A stretch of DNA of 64,000 nucleotides from Sulfurihydrogenibium sp. (GTDB lineage Bacteria; Aquificota; Aquificia; Aquificales; Hydrogenothermaceae). Made by a program: the position numbers and the translations under genes. A model generated the notes under the pieces. The model was not told where the DNA came from. It made no database searches and saw nothing but the letters and a program-made list of their open reading frames with translations. Where the stretch lies: assembly GCF_028276765.1 (NCBI RefSeq), contig NZ_JAPYVU010000001.1, positions 1 through 64,000 of the forward strand. Reading direction: 5' to 3'. Positions 47,018 through 58,423 of the stretch are shown in pieces; within the stretch, counting starts at the first letter, position 1; each line of letters begins with the position of its first letter.

Positions 47018-47548
47018 ATGATTACTCAAATTAACAAAGAAGAATTAAAAAAGCTTTACGATAAAGACTTTGTATTATGGGTAGAAGAAAATCTTAAGCT
47101 TTTGAAAGATAAGCAGTTTGATTTGGTAGACTGGGAGCATCTCTTAGAGGAGATTGAGGATATGGGCAATAGACATTTGGACAGCGTAGTTAGCTTTATG
47201 GCTGTTATCTTGGAACATCTTTACAAGTGGGAAAATTTTAGAGAAAATGAAAAGATGGGTGTAAGTTGGATTAGAAGTATAAACAATGGAAGAATTGAAA
47301 TACTAAGACTTTTTGATAGATATCCATCATTAAGAGTTAAATCTTACAATGAAATAGAGTATGCATGGAAAGATGCTGTAAGAAGATTAATTAAATGGTT
47401 CGAAGACCCTGAAAATATTCGATTAGCAAAAAAGTATTTTGACAGATTACCAACAGAAAAAGACTTCCCGGGAAAATGTCCTTACACATTTGAGCAGATT
47501 TTAGATTACGAACCATGGCTAAAAGGTTTGGAAGATTATGAAGGTTGA
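47018..47548 (+). CDS. DUF29 family protein, copy 2
   Basis: 176 residues, tandem duplicate of copy 1. The first 230 bases after the start region (47030-47259) differ from copy 1 (46506-46735) at one position only, and 78 bases near the end (47448-47525 against 46924-47001) differ at one. The middle part is much less alike (SWIRSINNGRIEILRLFDR against GWIKSIINSRTGIYKLFRK). The ATG has GGAGG 7 bases upstream, placed inside the last codons of copy 1. It overlaps the metallo-hydrolase gene by 11 bases. Confidence 0.85.
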   Translation: MITQINKEELKKLYDKDFVLWVEENLKLLKDKQFDLVDWEHLLEEIEDMGNRHLDSVVSFMAVILEHLYKWENFRENEKMGVSWIRSINNGRIEILRLFDRYPSLRVKSYNEIEYAWKDAVRRLIKWFEDPENIRLAKKYFDRLPTEKDFPGKCPYTFEQILDYEPWLKGLEDYEG

Positions 47549-48176
47549 AACTCTAACAGTAGGACCGTTGGCTGAAAATTGTTTTATCGTTTTTGAAGAA
47601 AACTCAAAAGATGCGGTGGTTATTGACCCGGGAGCTGATGGGGATTTAATTTTAGATGAACTAAAAGATTTAGATGTAAAGGCAATCCTCGCAACTCACG
47701 GACATTTGGACCATGTAGGTCAAGTTGGATATTTAAAAGAAAAATTAAATATTCCTTTCTACATGAATAAAAAAGATGAATTCTTGATTAACAATGAAAT
47801 TTTTCCTAACTTTGCCTACATTATAAAAGCTGTAAAATGCCCATCTCCTGATTTTGATGTAAAAGATGGTGATGTATTGAAATTTGGTAATTTGGAGTTT
47901 CAGGTTATAGAAACACCCGGACATACACCGGGCAGTGTGTGTTTTTTTAACAAAAAAGAAAAAATTATATTTGTTGGAGATACGCTTTTTAAAGGAAGCG
48001 TTGGAAGGACTGACTTACCCGGTGGAAATGGAAAGATGTTAGAACAGTCTTTAAGAAAACTGATGGAGCTTCCGGAAGATACAGTCGTATACAGCGGCCA
48101 CGGACCTAAAACAACCATTGGTATAGAAAAAAGGACAAATCCTTTTATTACAGGAGTATTTAGATTAAAATGGTAA
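47538..48176 (+). CDS. Metallo-beta-lactamase-fold hydrolase (glyoxalase II-like)
   Basis: 212 residues with THGHLDHVGQ (metal site), ETPGHTPGSVCFF, FVGDTLFKGSVGRTDLPGG and YSGHGPKTTIG. This is the YcbL-like, single-domain branch of the glyoxalase II family. It would hydrolyse a thioester such as S-lactoylglutathione or a related thiol ester; the thiol in this organism is unknown. It overlaps the broken nfo gene by 7 bases. Confidence 0.85.
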   Translation: MKVETLTVGPLAENCFIVFEENSKDAVVIDPGADGDLILDELKDLDVKAILATHGHLDHVGQVGYLKEKLNIPFYMNKKDEFLINNEIFPNFAYIIKAVKCPSPDFDVKDGDVLKFGNLEFQVIETPGHTPGSVCFFNKKEKIIFVGDTLFKGSVGRTDLPGGNGKMLEQSLRKLMELPEDTVVYSGHGPKTTIGIEKRTNPFITGVFRLKW

Positions 48177-48388
48177 ACATTGGAACCCATGTATCATCTT
48201 CAAAATCCTTAGACCTTGTTTTTGAAAGGGGAAAAGAAGTAGAAGCTTCATCAATTCAGTTTTTTATAAGGTCTCCAAGGTCTTGTAACTAGTCTCTGAT
48301 TTAATACTCTTTTATGTTTTCCTATTGATAAATTTATACTTTTGTTTTATAGTATTACCATGAAACTATCGTAATAGACAAAGAAAGA

Positions 48389-49903
48389 ATGAGTAGTAAA
48401 GTGAAAGAAAAAACATCGGAAGATAGAATATTTGGCTCTTATCTATTTGTAAATTATGCAAACAAAAGTAAAATAGAGAAAGTCAAAAACACTCTCAAAG
48501 AATACAGAAAAACTGCTAAGGATATATCTAATTATCTGTGGTATATTTTCTTTCGCACAGGCAAGCTTCTTCATAGAAAGAAAATAAACGTCAAGCACAT
48601 TCCAAGTTATCTATCAGAGCTTTATAAGTATGTATGTTTATGGCAAACTTACGATGTTTTAAGCGGCTATATAGCAAATATTCAATATCAGTTTGCTAAT
48701 ATCGTGTTTAATTCAAGCTTAAATAAAGAAGATAAGTTAATACTACTTGCACTAAACAATGTCAAAGGTTGGCTTGTTTATGATAAAGATGAGATAGAGA
48801 TATATGAGAGAAAAGGTAAAGATGTAGAAAAAAGAACGGTTAAAGTTTTAGAGTTTCACAAGAAGTTGGCAAGAAAAATATTTAAGCATCTGCTTAGCAA
48901 AAACAGAAAACCAAGATTTAATAATATCTCAATGCATTTAGACGGTAAAGTAATAGATATAAACAAGAAAAAAGAAAACGGTGCTAAGAGTTTTGATTAT
49001 TGGTTAAAAATAGCTACATTAGAGAAAGGAAAGCCAATATACATACCACTTAAAGCAAATGTATATGCAGAAAAGTTAGAAGGAGAGTTTTTAAATTATT
49101 GTCAGGTAGTTGAAAATGACGGAAAGATAGAATTTAGAATAATAAAGCAGTTGAAAAAGAAAGAATACATACCTGCTATTGATGAGATAGCAATTGATTT
49201 AGGACTAAGCCCATTATTTGCAACAGATAAGGGAGATCTGTTTGGTAGAAATTTCTTTGATATTTTGAAAGCTTTTGATAGGAAAATAACAAAAAGAATG
49301 GCAAGTCTACAGAAGAGAAACATAAAGCCAAGAGATGATAAGAAGTATAGGAAGTATGTGGATAATTTAAGAGATTGTTTGAAAAATGAGATAAACAGAT
49401 TGATAAACGTTATTGTAGAAATATACAAACCAAAAAGAATTATTGTAGAGAGATTAGATTTTAGATCTCCTGAGCTTTCTAAAAGATTGAATAGGTTATT
49501 GCAGAATTTTGGAAAGAGATATATAAAGCAAAAACTACAAAGACTGCAAGAATTATACGGCATAGAAGTAATAGAAATCAACCCAGCTTATACAAGCCAA
49601 GAATGTAGTAGCTGCGGATATATAGATAAGAAAAATAGAAAAGATACTCAAGAATTTGAATGTAAAGCATGCAAAAAACAAATAAACGCACAAGTAAACG
49701 GAGCTAAGAATATTCTCAAGAGAAGTTCTCTTGGGAATTCGTATCTGACAAAAAAGCAAGTCCTCAAGATGCTGGTAGAAAGGTATCTTGAGAGACTGAA
49801 AGGGTGCAAGAGTCCTCCCTTGAATATTATAAAAGATAATCCATACTTTAAGGATTATCTTGAGAGTATTCTAAACCCTTGTCAGAGCCTGACGCCAAGT
49901 TAG
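48389..49903 (+). CDS. tnpB: TnpB (IS605 OrfB) RNA-guided nuclease homologue with altered RuvC-III
   Basis: 504 residues. N-terminal helical recognition region (1-260), then the RuvC domain: IDEIAIDLGLSPLFATDKG with Asp270, RIIVERLDFRSPEL with Glu354, a zinc finger with Cys406, Cys409, Cys425 and Cys428. The RuvC-III motif reads NAQVNGAKNIL, so the usual Asp is Gln435 (codon CAA at 49691-49693). Known active TnpB proteins need all three acids. This copy may be nuclease-dead or use a shifted acid. A long C-terminal extension (about 445-504) overlaps the region that would encode the guide RNA scaffold. Confidence 0.85.
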   Translation: MSSKVKEKTSEDRIFGSYLFVNYANKSKIEKVKNTLKEYRKTAKDISNYLWYIFFRTGKLLHRKKINVKHIPSYLSELYKYVCLWQTYDVLSGYIANIQYQFANIVFNSSLNKEDKLILLALNNVKGWLVYDKDEIEIYERKGKDVEKRTVKVLEFHKKLARKIFKHLLSKNRKPRFNNISMHLDGKVIDINKKKENGAKSFDYWLKIATLEKGKPIYIPLKANVYAEKLEGEFLNYCQVVENDGKIEFRIIKQLKKKEYIPAIDEIAIDLGLSPLFATDKGDLFGRNFFDILKAFDRKITKRMASLQKRNIKPRDDKKYRKYVDNLRDCLKNEINRLINVIVEIYKPKRIIVERLDFRSPELSKRLNRLLQNFGKRYIKQKLQRLQELYGIEVIEINPAYTSQECSSCGYIDKKNRKDTQEFECKACKKQINAQVNGAKNILKRSSLGNSYLTKKQVLKMLVERYLERLKGCKSPPLNIIKDNPYFKDYLESILNPCQSLTPS

Positions 49904-49965
49904 GTATGTATAGACAAATATTTTTCCATACATGGAATATTTGTCTATGCAAAGGGGAACTCTTG
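49880..49965 (+). ncRNA. Possible reRNA/omega-RNA 3' region and right-end hairpin
   Basis: TAGACAAATATT (49911-49922) pairs perfectly with AATATTTGTCTA (49936-49947), a 12-base stem with a 13-base loop that itself contains CCAT-AC-ATGG. Right-end hairpins of this kind are recognised by TnpA. In TnpB systems the same end encodes the scaffold of the guide RNA, with the guide read from the flanking host DNA (here nfo from about 49966). The RNA role is inferred from family knowledge. Confidence 0.5.
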
Positions 49966-50690
49966 GGCTTGGATAGAAAGAACTGATGAAGAAAAAGAAA
50001 GATTTTTACAAAAGAAAAATGAATATAAAATTCATCCGTTAGTAGTACATGCTTCGTATCTTTTTAATTTAGCATCCTTCGAAGAAGAATTATACAAAAA
50101 ATCCATAGAAAGCGTAATACAGGAACTGGAACTTTGTGAAGAGTTAAAAATTGATTATTACGTGATTCATGCAGGAAAGTCAAAAGGAAATTCAAAAAAG
50201 CAGGCAATAGATAGAATCTTAGGAGCTTTTGAAGAGATATTTAGCAGGTTAAATCTAAAAAATACAACATTTTTAGTTGAAACGTTAGCAGGCCAATCCG
50301 GAGAAGTTGGAGCAACATTAGAAGAAGTTTATACACTAATTAAGCCTTTTGAAGATGAAAAAATAGGCGTTTGTCTTGACACTTGCCATATATTTGCATC
50401 CGGGTATAAGATAAACACCGACGAAGGATTTAATAGCTTTAAAAAAGAGCTTATAGATTATAATCTTTTAGAAAAGATAAAAGTTATACATTGTAATGAT
50501 TCTAAAGCTCCTTTTAACTCTAAAAAAGATAGACATGAACATATTGGAAAAGGCTTTATTGGCTTAGAGGGTTTCAGAATATTTTTAAATGATGAAGATT
50601 TTAGTAAACTTCCTTTTATCTTAGAAACACCAAAAGAGGGAGATATGGACAGAGTAAATATTAATTTGTTAAAATCTTTAATAAAGTGAT

Positions 50691-50764
50691 GCGCCTGTAG
50701 CTTAGCTGGATAGAGCATCGGCTTCCGATGCCGAAGGTCGCAGGTTCAAATCCTGCCAGGCGCG
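50691..50764 (+). tRNA. tRNA-Arg (anticodon CCG)
   Basis: Cloverleaf: acceptor GCGCCTG with CAGGCGC and discriminator G, D arm AGCTTAGCTGGATAGAGC, anticodon stem TCGGC/GCCGA around TTCCGAT, variable AAGGTC, T arm GCAGGTTCAAATCCTGC. Anticodon CCG reads CGG. CCA is not encoded. It begins one base after the nfo stop codon. Confidence 0.97.
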
Positions 50765-51201
50765 CTTTGGACTTTCTTTAAAGCCTCTTTTAAATACTTT
50801 CTAAAATTTTCTTCTGTTAAAGCACCATATATTGTAATTAACTTTTTACCGTTTGGAGTTATTATGTAAGTCGTAGGTGTTCCTAAGATTGGAAACCTTA
50901 CCTGATTCTCCGGATGATTTGCATAGATTGGAAATTCTGGATCTTTGAAATCGTTTTGTTTTCCATCTATTGCAAAAGCAATCACAACAAAATTATTTTT
51001 AAATTCCGGTTCTCTTAATACTTTTTTAATGGTTGGAATTTCAGCCATACAATGACCACAGCTGTAAGCCATAAAATTAAGCACAATTAACTTATTTTCT
51101 GGAAGCTTTACAGGATTGCCAAACTTATCTTTTAGTATATCCTTAGCAAAAGATTTAGAGGCTAAAATAAGAACAACCAAAACGATTATTTTTCTTATCA
51201 T
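50746..51201 (-). CDS. TlpA/ResA-like secreted thioredoxin
   Basis: 151 residues. Signal peptide MIRKIIVLVVLILASKSFA (1-19), then a thioredoxin fold with YSCGHCMAEIP (active-site CGHC), VVIAFAIDGKQ and GTPTTYIITPNGK, including the cis-proline. Probably an extracytoplasmic thiol reductant for cytochrome c maturation or similar. Its last six codons and stop (50746-50764) lie antisense to the T arm and acceptor of tRNA-Arg. It starts 5 bases after the previous gene's stop. Confidence 0.88.
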   Translation of the reverse strand: MIRKIIVLVVLILASKSFAKDILKDKFGNPVKLPENKLIVLNFMAYSCGHCMAEIPTIKKVLREPEFKNNFVVIAFAIDGKQNDFKDPEFPIYANHPENQVRFPILGTPTTYIITPNGKKLITIYGALTEENFRKYLKEALKKVQSAPGRI

Positions 51202-51205
51202 TTCT

Positions 51206-51589
51206 CTACACCTTGTTTTGAACTCTTAATACTTTACCAAGCAAATTCAGCTCTGTAAGATTTTCTTCTTTTACTTTTGTTTTTCTTAAACCTTTACCAT
51301 CTGTTAAGATAAGCATGCTATCTTTTTTTTCTAAGATTTTAAATAGTCCCCACTTTCCTTTTTCTTTGAACAAGATTACATCATTGGATTCTATTGTAAG
51401 CGGTGGAATTTTTCCGACCAAAACCCATAGATTTCTAATCTTATACCAAAAAACATTTTCTTTGTAATTTGGGATGTTTTCAACAAGAATTAAAGGAGTT
51501 AAAATATCTTCAAGATACTTTATCTCTCCGTTATCTAAAACTTCAAAACCTTTGATGTTTACTTTTAGCTCGGTATTCTCTTTAAGCAA
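51206..51589 (-). CDS. Unknown protein, possibly an S24/S26-like beta fold without nucleophile
   Basis: 127 residues, no signal peptide. The part LTIESNDVILFKEKGKWGLF followed by LILTDGKGLRKTKVKEENL and LLGKVLRVQ has the rhythm of the LexA/signal-peptidase beta fold (GDxVxxK, then TKGD-like turn, then GKV). The serine normally before this segment is not seen. That likeness is weak. The start seems to be TTG inside the last codons of the upstream 82-codon gene. The gene follows purS-purQ in one direction. Confidence 0.5.
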   Translation of the reverse strand: MLKENTELKVNIKGFEVLDNGEIKYLEDILTPLILVENIPNYKENVFWYKIRNLWVLVGKIPPLTIESNDVILFKEKGKWGLFKILEKKDSMLILTDGKGLRKTKVKEENLTELNLLGKVLRVQNKV

Positions 51590-51830
51590 TTTTTTTGGTT
51601 GAAGTTATTGTATTTCTTGTTTGATCTTTCAAAATATTAATTGATTGAGCAACCATAAAAAATGCATGTTCCAAGTTTATAAGTGCTGCTTCAAAGTCTT
51701 TATCTTTTGTTTCAAATCTAAGTTGTCTTACTTCTCTAAAAAGTTCATCAACGTTTGTCCCAAGTTCATATGCTAACGTAAAAACTTTTGCAACCAACTC
51801 TTCTAATTTCTTTCTTTCTATATCTGTCAT
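51582..51830 (-). CDS. Unknown small helical protein
   Basis: 82 residues, highly charged and almost entirely helical (IERKKLEELVAKVFTLAYEL, LRFETKDKDFEAALINLEHA). No signal peptide or metal motif. GGAGAAG precedes the ATG by 4 bases and the purQ stop lies 9 bases upstream. Its stop overlaps the next gene by 8 bases. A coiled-coil adaptor is plausible; no family recognised. Confidence 0.6.
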   Translation of the reverse strand: MTDIERKKLEELVAKVFTLAYELGTNVDELFREVRQLRFETKDKDFEAALINLEHAFFMVAQSINILKDQTRNTITSTKKIA

Positions 51831-51839
51831 TATCTTCTC

Positions 51840-52520
51840 CTAATTTATTAATGATGTTAACAATAGCAATCCATCTGCTGTGCCAAGGATTGACTCGCAG
51901 GCTCTTTCTGGGTGTGGCATAAGTCCAAATACATTTTTTTCTTTATTGCAAACACCCGCTATATTTTCAATTGAGCCATTTGGATTTGTAGACTCATCTA
52001 CTATACCATTTTCATCACAATATCTTAAAATTATCTGTCCGTTTTTCTCCATTTCTGTTAAAGTCTCTGGGTCAACGAAGTAGTTTCCATCGTGATGTGC
52101 GATAGGAAGCTTTATAACCTGATTTTTGCTTAAATTTTTTGTAAACGGAGTTTCATTATTTTCTACTTTTAAGTATTGATGCTTACACACAAATTTTCCA
52201 TGATTGTTTGGCAGTAGTGCACCTGGTAGCAAATGGGCTTCTGTAAGGATTTGAAAGCCATTGCATATTCCAATTACAAACTTTCCTTTTGATGCAAAAT
52301 CTTTTAATGCTTGAGTTAGTGGAGTGTGGGATGCTATTGCTCCAGGTCTTAAATAGTCTCCGAAAGAAAATCCGCCGGGAACTATAACGCAATCGTATTT
52401 AGATAAATCTGTTTCTCTATAATCAATAAATTCAACTTCCTTTTTTAGAATATCTCTAATTACGTAATAAGTGTCATAATCACAGTTAGAACCTGGATAT
52501 ACAGCAACTCCAAATCTCAT
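51840..52520 (-). CDS. purQ: FGAM synthase glutaminase subunit
   Basis: Supplies ammonia for the fourth step of purine synthesis. 226 residues, class I glutamine amidotransferase: VPGGFSFGDYLRPGAIA, GICNGFQILTEA with the nucleophilic Cys, and LMPHPERACE with the His and Glu of the triad. Starts 3 bases after purS. The large purL subunit is not in the window. Confidence 0.95.
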   Translation of the reverse strand: MRFGVAVYPGSNCDYDTYYVIRDILKKEVEFIDYRETDLSKYDCVIVPGGFSFGDYLRPGAIASHTPLTQALKDFASKGKFVIGICNGFQILTEAHLLPGALLPNNHGKFVCKHQYLKVENNETPFTKNLSKNQVIKLPIAHHDGNYFVDPETLTEMEKNGQIILRYCDENGIVDESTNPNGSIENIAGVCNKEKNVFGLMPHPERACESILGTADGLLLLTSLIN

Positions 52521-52523
52521 TTT

Positions 52524-52766
52524 TTACTCCACCACTTGTATTTCATAGTCTTCTATAAGGTCGTTGACGATTGCTTTTTTTGCCATCTCTTTAGCTTCTT
52601 CTATGGCTTTTTCTTTGTCTGTACTGTCTACGTAAACTTCTATATATTTTCCTACTTTAACATCTTTTACATTATTAAATCCTAAGGATTTTAAACTTTC
52701 TGCAACTGCTCTACCTTGTGGGTCAAGAACACCTTTTCTTGGCTTGATAAAAAACTTTATTAGCAT
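52524..52766 (-). CDS. purS: FGAM synthase subunit PurS
   Basis: 80 residues; links PurQ and PurL in the small-type FGAM synthase. KFFIKPRKGVLDPQGRAVAE and KYIEVYVDSTDKEKAI are typical. GAGGA lies 8 bases before the ATG. First gene of purS-purQ and two or three unknowns. Confidence 0.93.
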   Translation of the reverse strand: MLIKFFIKPRKGVLDPQGRAVAESLKSLGFNNVKDVKVGKYIEVYVDSTDKEKAIEEAKEMAKKAIVNDLIEDYEIQVVE

Positions 52767-52837
52767 TACTTGTCCTCATATGGATTTTTTAGTTATTATA
52801 TCATAAGTTAAGCTTGGCTTGAATGTATTTAGCAAAG

Positions 52838-53075
52838 CAGGAGATTCTTCTTTGGCTGTGGAATGAATGTAGATAAAACAATAAAATCTAATACTCCACA
52901 TAGAACATCCTGAGGCCTTAAGGCCGAAGGATCTCATTTTTAAATTCTATAAAAACCGCTAATTTCTCACCCAAGGTATATTTAAATATATCAGGTTAGA
53001 AATTCATAAAAGTAGGAGATTTTTGCCAGCTACAGAATGACAATTTTGATTTTTAGAATAGTCTCACCCATTTCT
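52838..53075. repeat. Two partial intergenic repeats
   Basis: An eroded copy (GGAGATTCTTCTTTGGCTGTGGAATGA, about 52840) is followed by a clear half with core ATCCT/AGGAT (52907-52932). Its inner stem is the perfect palindrome GGCCTTAAGGCC, and it ends AATTTCTCACCCAAGGTATA (52961-52980). A third fragment ends with a type-2-like TTTTTAGAATAGTCTCAC. The whole 387-base gap between divergent purS and lysC is repeat DNA plus a TATAAT at 53113-53118 ahead of lysC. Confidence 0.65.
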
Positions 53076-53153
53076 CATCATTTATAATTAAGCAAAAAAA
53101 TAATGCTTTTGTTATAATAAACTAAATATTTTTATGTATGGAGGTCTCTTTAA

Positions 53154-54381
53154 TTGCCTTTAATAGTTCAAAAGTATGGCGGAACATCTGTTGGAAATAT
53201 AGAAAGAATTAAAAATGTTGCAAAAAAAATAAAAAAGGCAGTAGATGCCGGGAATAAAGTCGTAGTTGTTTCTTCTGCTATGAGTGGTGAGACAGATAGA
53301 CTGCTTGGTTTAACAAGAGAGTTATCATCAAGACCTGACCCAAGAGAGCAAGACATGGTAGTCTCTACAGGTGAGCAGGTGGCAATAGGATTGGTAGCTA
53401 TTGCATTAAAAGAGCTTGGAATAGATGCTATAAGTTTAACGGGTTGGCAAGTTCCAATTATTACTGATGATGTACATACAAAGGCGAGAATTAAAAAAAT
53501 AGATACACATAGAATCAGAAAACATTTGGATGAAGGAAAGGTTGTTATAGTTGCAGGATTTCAAGGTGTTACAGAAGGGGGAGATATTACAACTCTGGGT
53601 AGAGGTGGTTCTGATACTTCTGCCGTTGCTTTAGCTGCAGCTTTAAAAGCTGATGTATGCGAGATTTATACAGATGTACCGGGTGTTTTTACAGCAGACC
53701 CAAGAATTGTTGAAAATGCAAGAAAAATACCGGTTATATCATATGAAGAGATGATGGAGATGGCATCTCTTGGTTCAAAAGTTATGCAAATTAGGTCTGT
53801 AGAATTTGGAGCAAAGTATGGTGTTAAAATACACGTAAGGTCATCTTTTAACGACGAAGAAGGAACTTGGATAGTGGAGGAGAATGAAGAAATGGAAAAA
53901 ATGATTGTCAGAGGAATATCTCACGAATTAAAAGAGTCAAGAATTACTGTAGTAAGGGTACCAGATAAGCCAGGCGTTGCAGCTAAGTTATTCAGAGCTC
54001 TTGGAGATAGAAACATCGTTGTTGATATGATAGTTCAAAACGTTTCACACAAAGGTTTTACTGATATATCATTTACAGTTAACAAGACAGATGCAGATGT
54101 AGCAGAAGAAATAGCAAAAGAAGTAGCACAAGAAATAGGAGCTGAAGAAGTTGAAAGAAATGATAAAATCGCAAAAGTTTCTATCGTTGGTCTTGGTATG
54201 AAAACCCATGCAGGAACAGCAGCAAAAATGTTTGAAGTTTTATCAAGAGAAGGTATAAATATATATGCAATCTCAACGTCAGAGATAAAAATATCAGTTT
54301 TAATAGATGAAAAGTATGCAGAGCTTGCAGTAAGGTCTTTACATGAAGCATTTATAGAAAACATGGAAGGTGATATTCAGT

Positions 54382-54389
<8 letters not shown>
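53154..54389 (+). CDS. lysC: Aspartate kinase
   Basis: First step to lysine, threonine and methionine. 411 residues: [11 protein letters not shown] at the start, [31 protein letters not shown] and [17 protein letters not shown] in the kinase domain, then two ACT domains (about 265-400) for feedback control. The start is TTG, with GGAGGT 8 bases upstream and the family N-terminus exactly there. It overlaps the biotin carboxylase gene by 8 bases. Confidence 0.95.
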
Positions 54390-57560
<3,171 letters not shown>

Positions 57561-57564
<4 letters not shown>

Positions 57565-58196
57565 AACATTTAGAGTTATACATTTTTGACCTTGATGGGA
57601 CACTTCTCGATTCAGGAAAAGATATAGCCTTAGCGGCAAACTACGCATTTGAAAAGTTAAATCTTAAAACATTTTCAGAGGAAGAGATAATCTCAAAGGT
57701 TGGGTACGGAGCAAAAAAGCTTATTGAGGACTTAATTCCCGAATATCCACAAGAAATTAAAGATAAAGCATTAGAATATTTTAAAGAATTTTACTATTCA
57801 AATCCTGTAATACATTCAAGACTTTATGAAGGAGCTGAAGAGACATTAAAAAAATTGAAAGAGCTTTCAAAAAAAGTTGCAGTTGTAACAAACAAATATG
57901 AAGTTTTATCTGTTGAAATCTTAAAAAAATTAAATGTTATTGATTATATTGATTTAGTAGTAGGTGCTGATACAACATCAGAAAAAAAGCCTCATCCATT
58001 GCCGGTTTTTTACACATTGGAAAAGCTAAAATCCGATAAAGATAAAAGCATAATCATAGGTGATAGTGAAACTGATGTTTTAACAGGAAAAAATGCAGGA
58101 ATAAAAACGGCGTTAGTTTTACAAGGCTATGGAAATAAAGAGTTTGCATTATCTTTAAATCCGGATTATGTATTAGATAGCTTAAAGTTTATATAA
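57561..58196 (+). CDS. gph: Phosphoglycolate phosphatase-like HAD hydrolase
   Basis: 211 residues with FDLDGTLLDSGKDIA (nucleophile Asp), VAVVTNKYEVLS (motif II), KKPHPLPVF (motif III Lys) and IIGDSETDVLTGKNAG (motif IV). It resembles Gph, which removes 2-phosphoglycolate formed by oxygen damage or repair. Substrate range in this family is broad. It overlaps the FtsB-like gene by 4 bases. Confidence 0.82.
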
Positions 58197-58199
58197 CAA

Positions 58200-58376
58200 C
58201 TTTGGCAGTAAATTGGCATTTTTTGTAGAATATAAAGAGGAGATCCTTCGGACTTACGTCCTCAGGATGACAGAGAAAGGTTAAATGATAAGCATCAGAA
58301 AAGGAATAACCTTATTCCGTCATTCTGAGCGAAGCGAAGAATCTCATGTTTTTATTGAATTTCTCACTCAACATAT
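58200..58376. repeat. Near-complete type-1 intergenic repeat
   Basis: Left half: GTAGAATATAAAGAGGAGATC with core ATCCT/AGGAT (58243-58268). Right half: core ATTCT/AGAAT (58322-58342, the GAGCGAAGCGA version), then ATTGAATTTCTCACTCAACATATG. Length and order equal the copy at 6257-6438; the left terminal sequence is eroded. The central AAATGATAAGCATCAGAAAAGG is shared with the eroded copy at 18830. Confidence 0.7.
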
Positions 58377-58423
58377 GACTATAATTTATACAAACAAAGA
58401 CAAAAGTCAAAAAGGAGCTAACC

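Larger units (their letters stand above)
48286..49965 (+). mobile_element. IS200/IS605-type element with tnpB only
   Basis: A 1,680-base insertion in nfo. TCTTG occurs at both junctions (48281-48285 and 49961-49965), so the exact boundary is uncertain by five bases. The left end (AACTAGTCTCTGATTTAATA) also occurs as a solo fragment at 8715-8749. The left region can pair TAATACT (48302-48308) with AGTATTA (48351-48357). The right end has a strong hairpin. There is no tnpA, so it would need a transposase in trans. Confidence 0.8.
48170..50689 (+). pseudogene. nfo: Endonuclease IV gene interrupted by a TnpB element
   Basis: The 5' part (48170-48285) encodes MVNIGTHVSSSKSLDL to RSPRS, then runs into the element and stops at 48290. 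The 3' part resumes in the same frame at 49961/49966 and ends at 50689. It includes VVHASYLFNLAS, VETLAGQSGE, VCLDTCHIFASG, IHCNDSKAP and DRHEHIGKG, all metal and active-site motifs of the AP endonuclease. Removing 1,680 bases restores an uninterrupted 280-residue protein, so the insertion is recent. The wild-type enzyme nicks abasic sites in DNA. Confidence 0.88.

Noticed and set aside
46491-47548. DUF29 pair as a toxin-antitoxin system
   Set aside because: Both products are paralogues of the same family with near-identical ends; nothing suggests one neutralises the other.
49102-49581. 159-codon open frame on the minus strand in the TnpB element
   Set aside because: Antisense to tnpB with Phe/Leu/Ser-rich translation; not a TnpA, which would have an HUH motif.
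53040-53153. Possible lysine riboswitch ahead of lysC
   Set aside because: The space before lysC is repeat remnant and a short A/T-rich stretch; no room or conserved core for a lysine riboswitch was seen.
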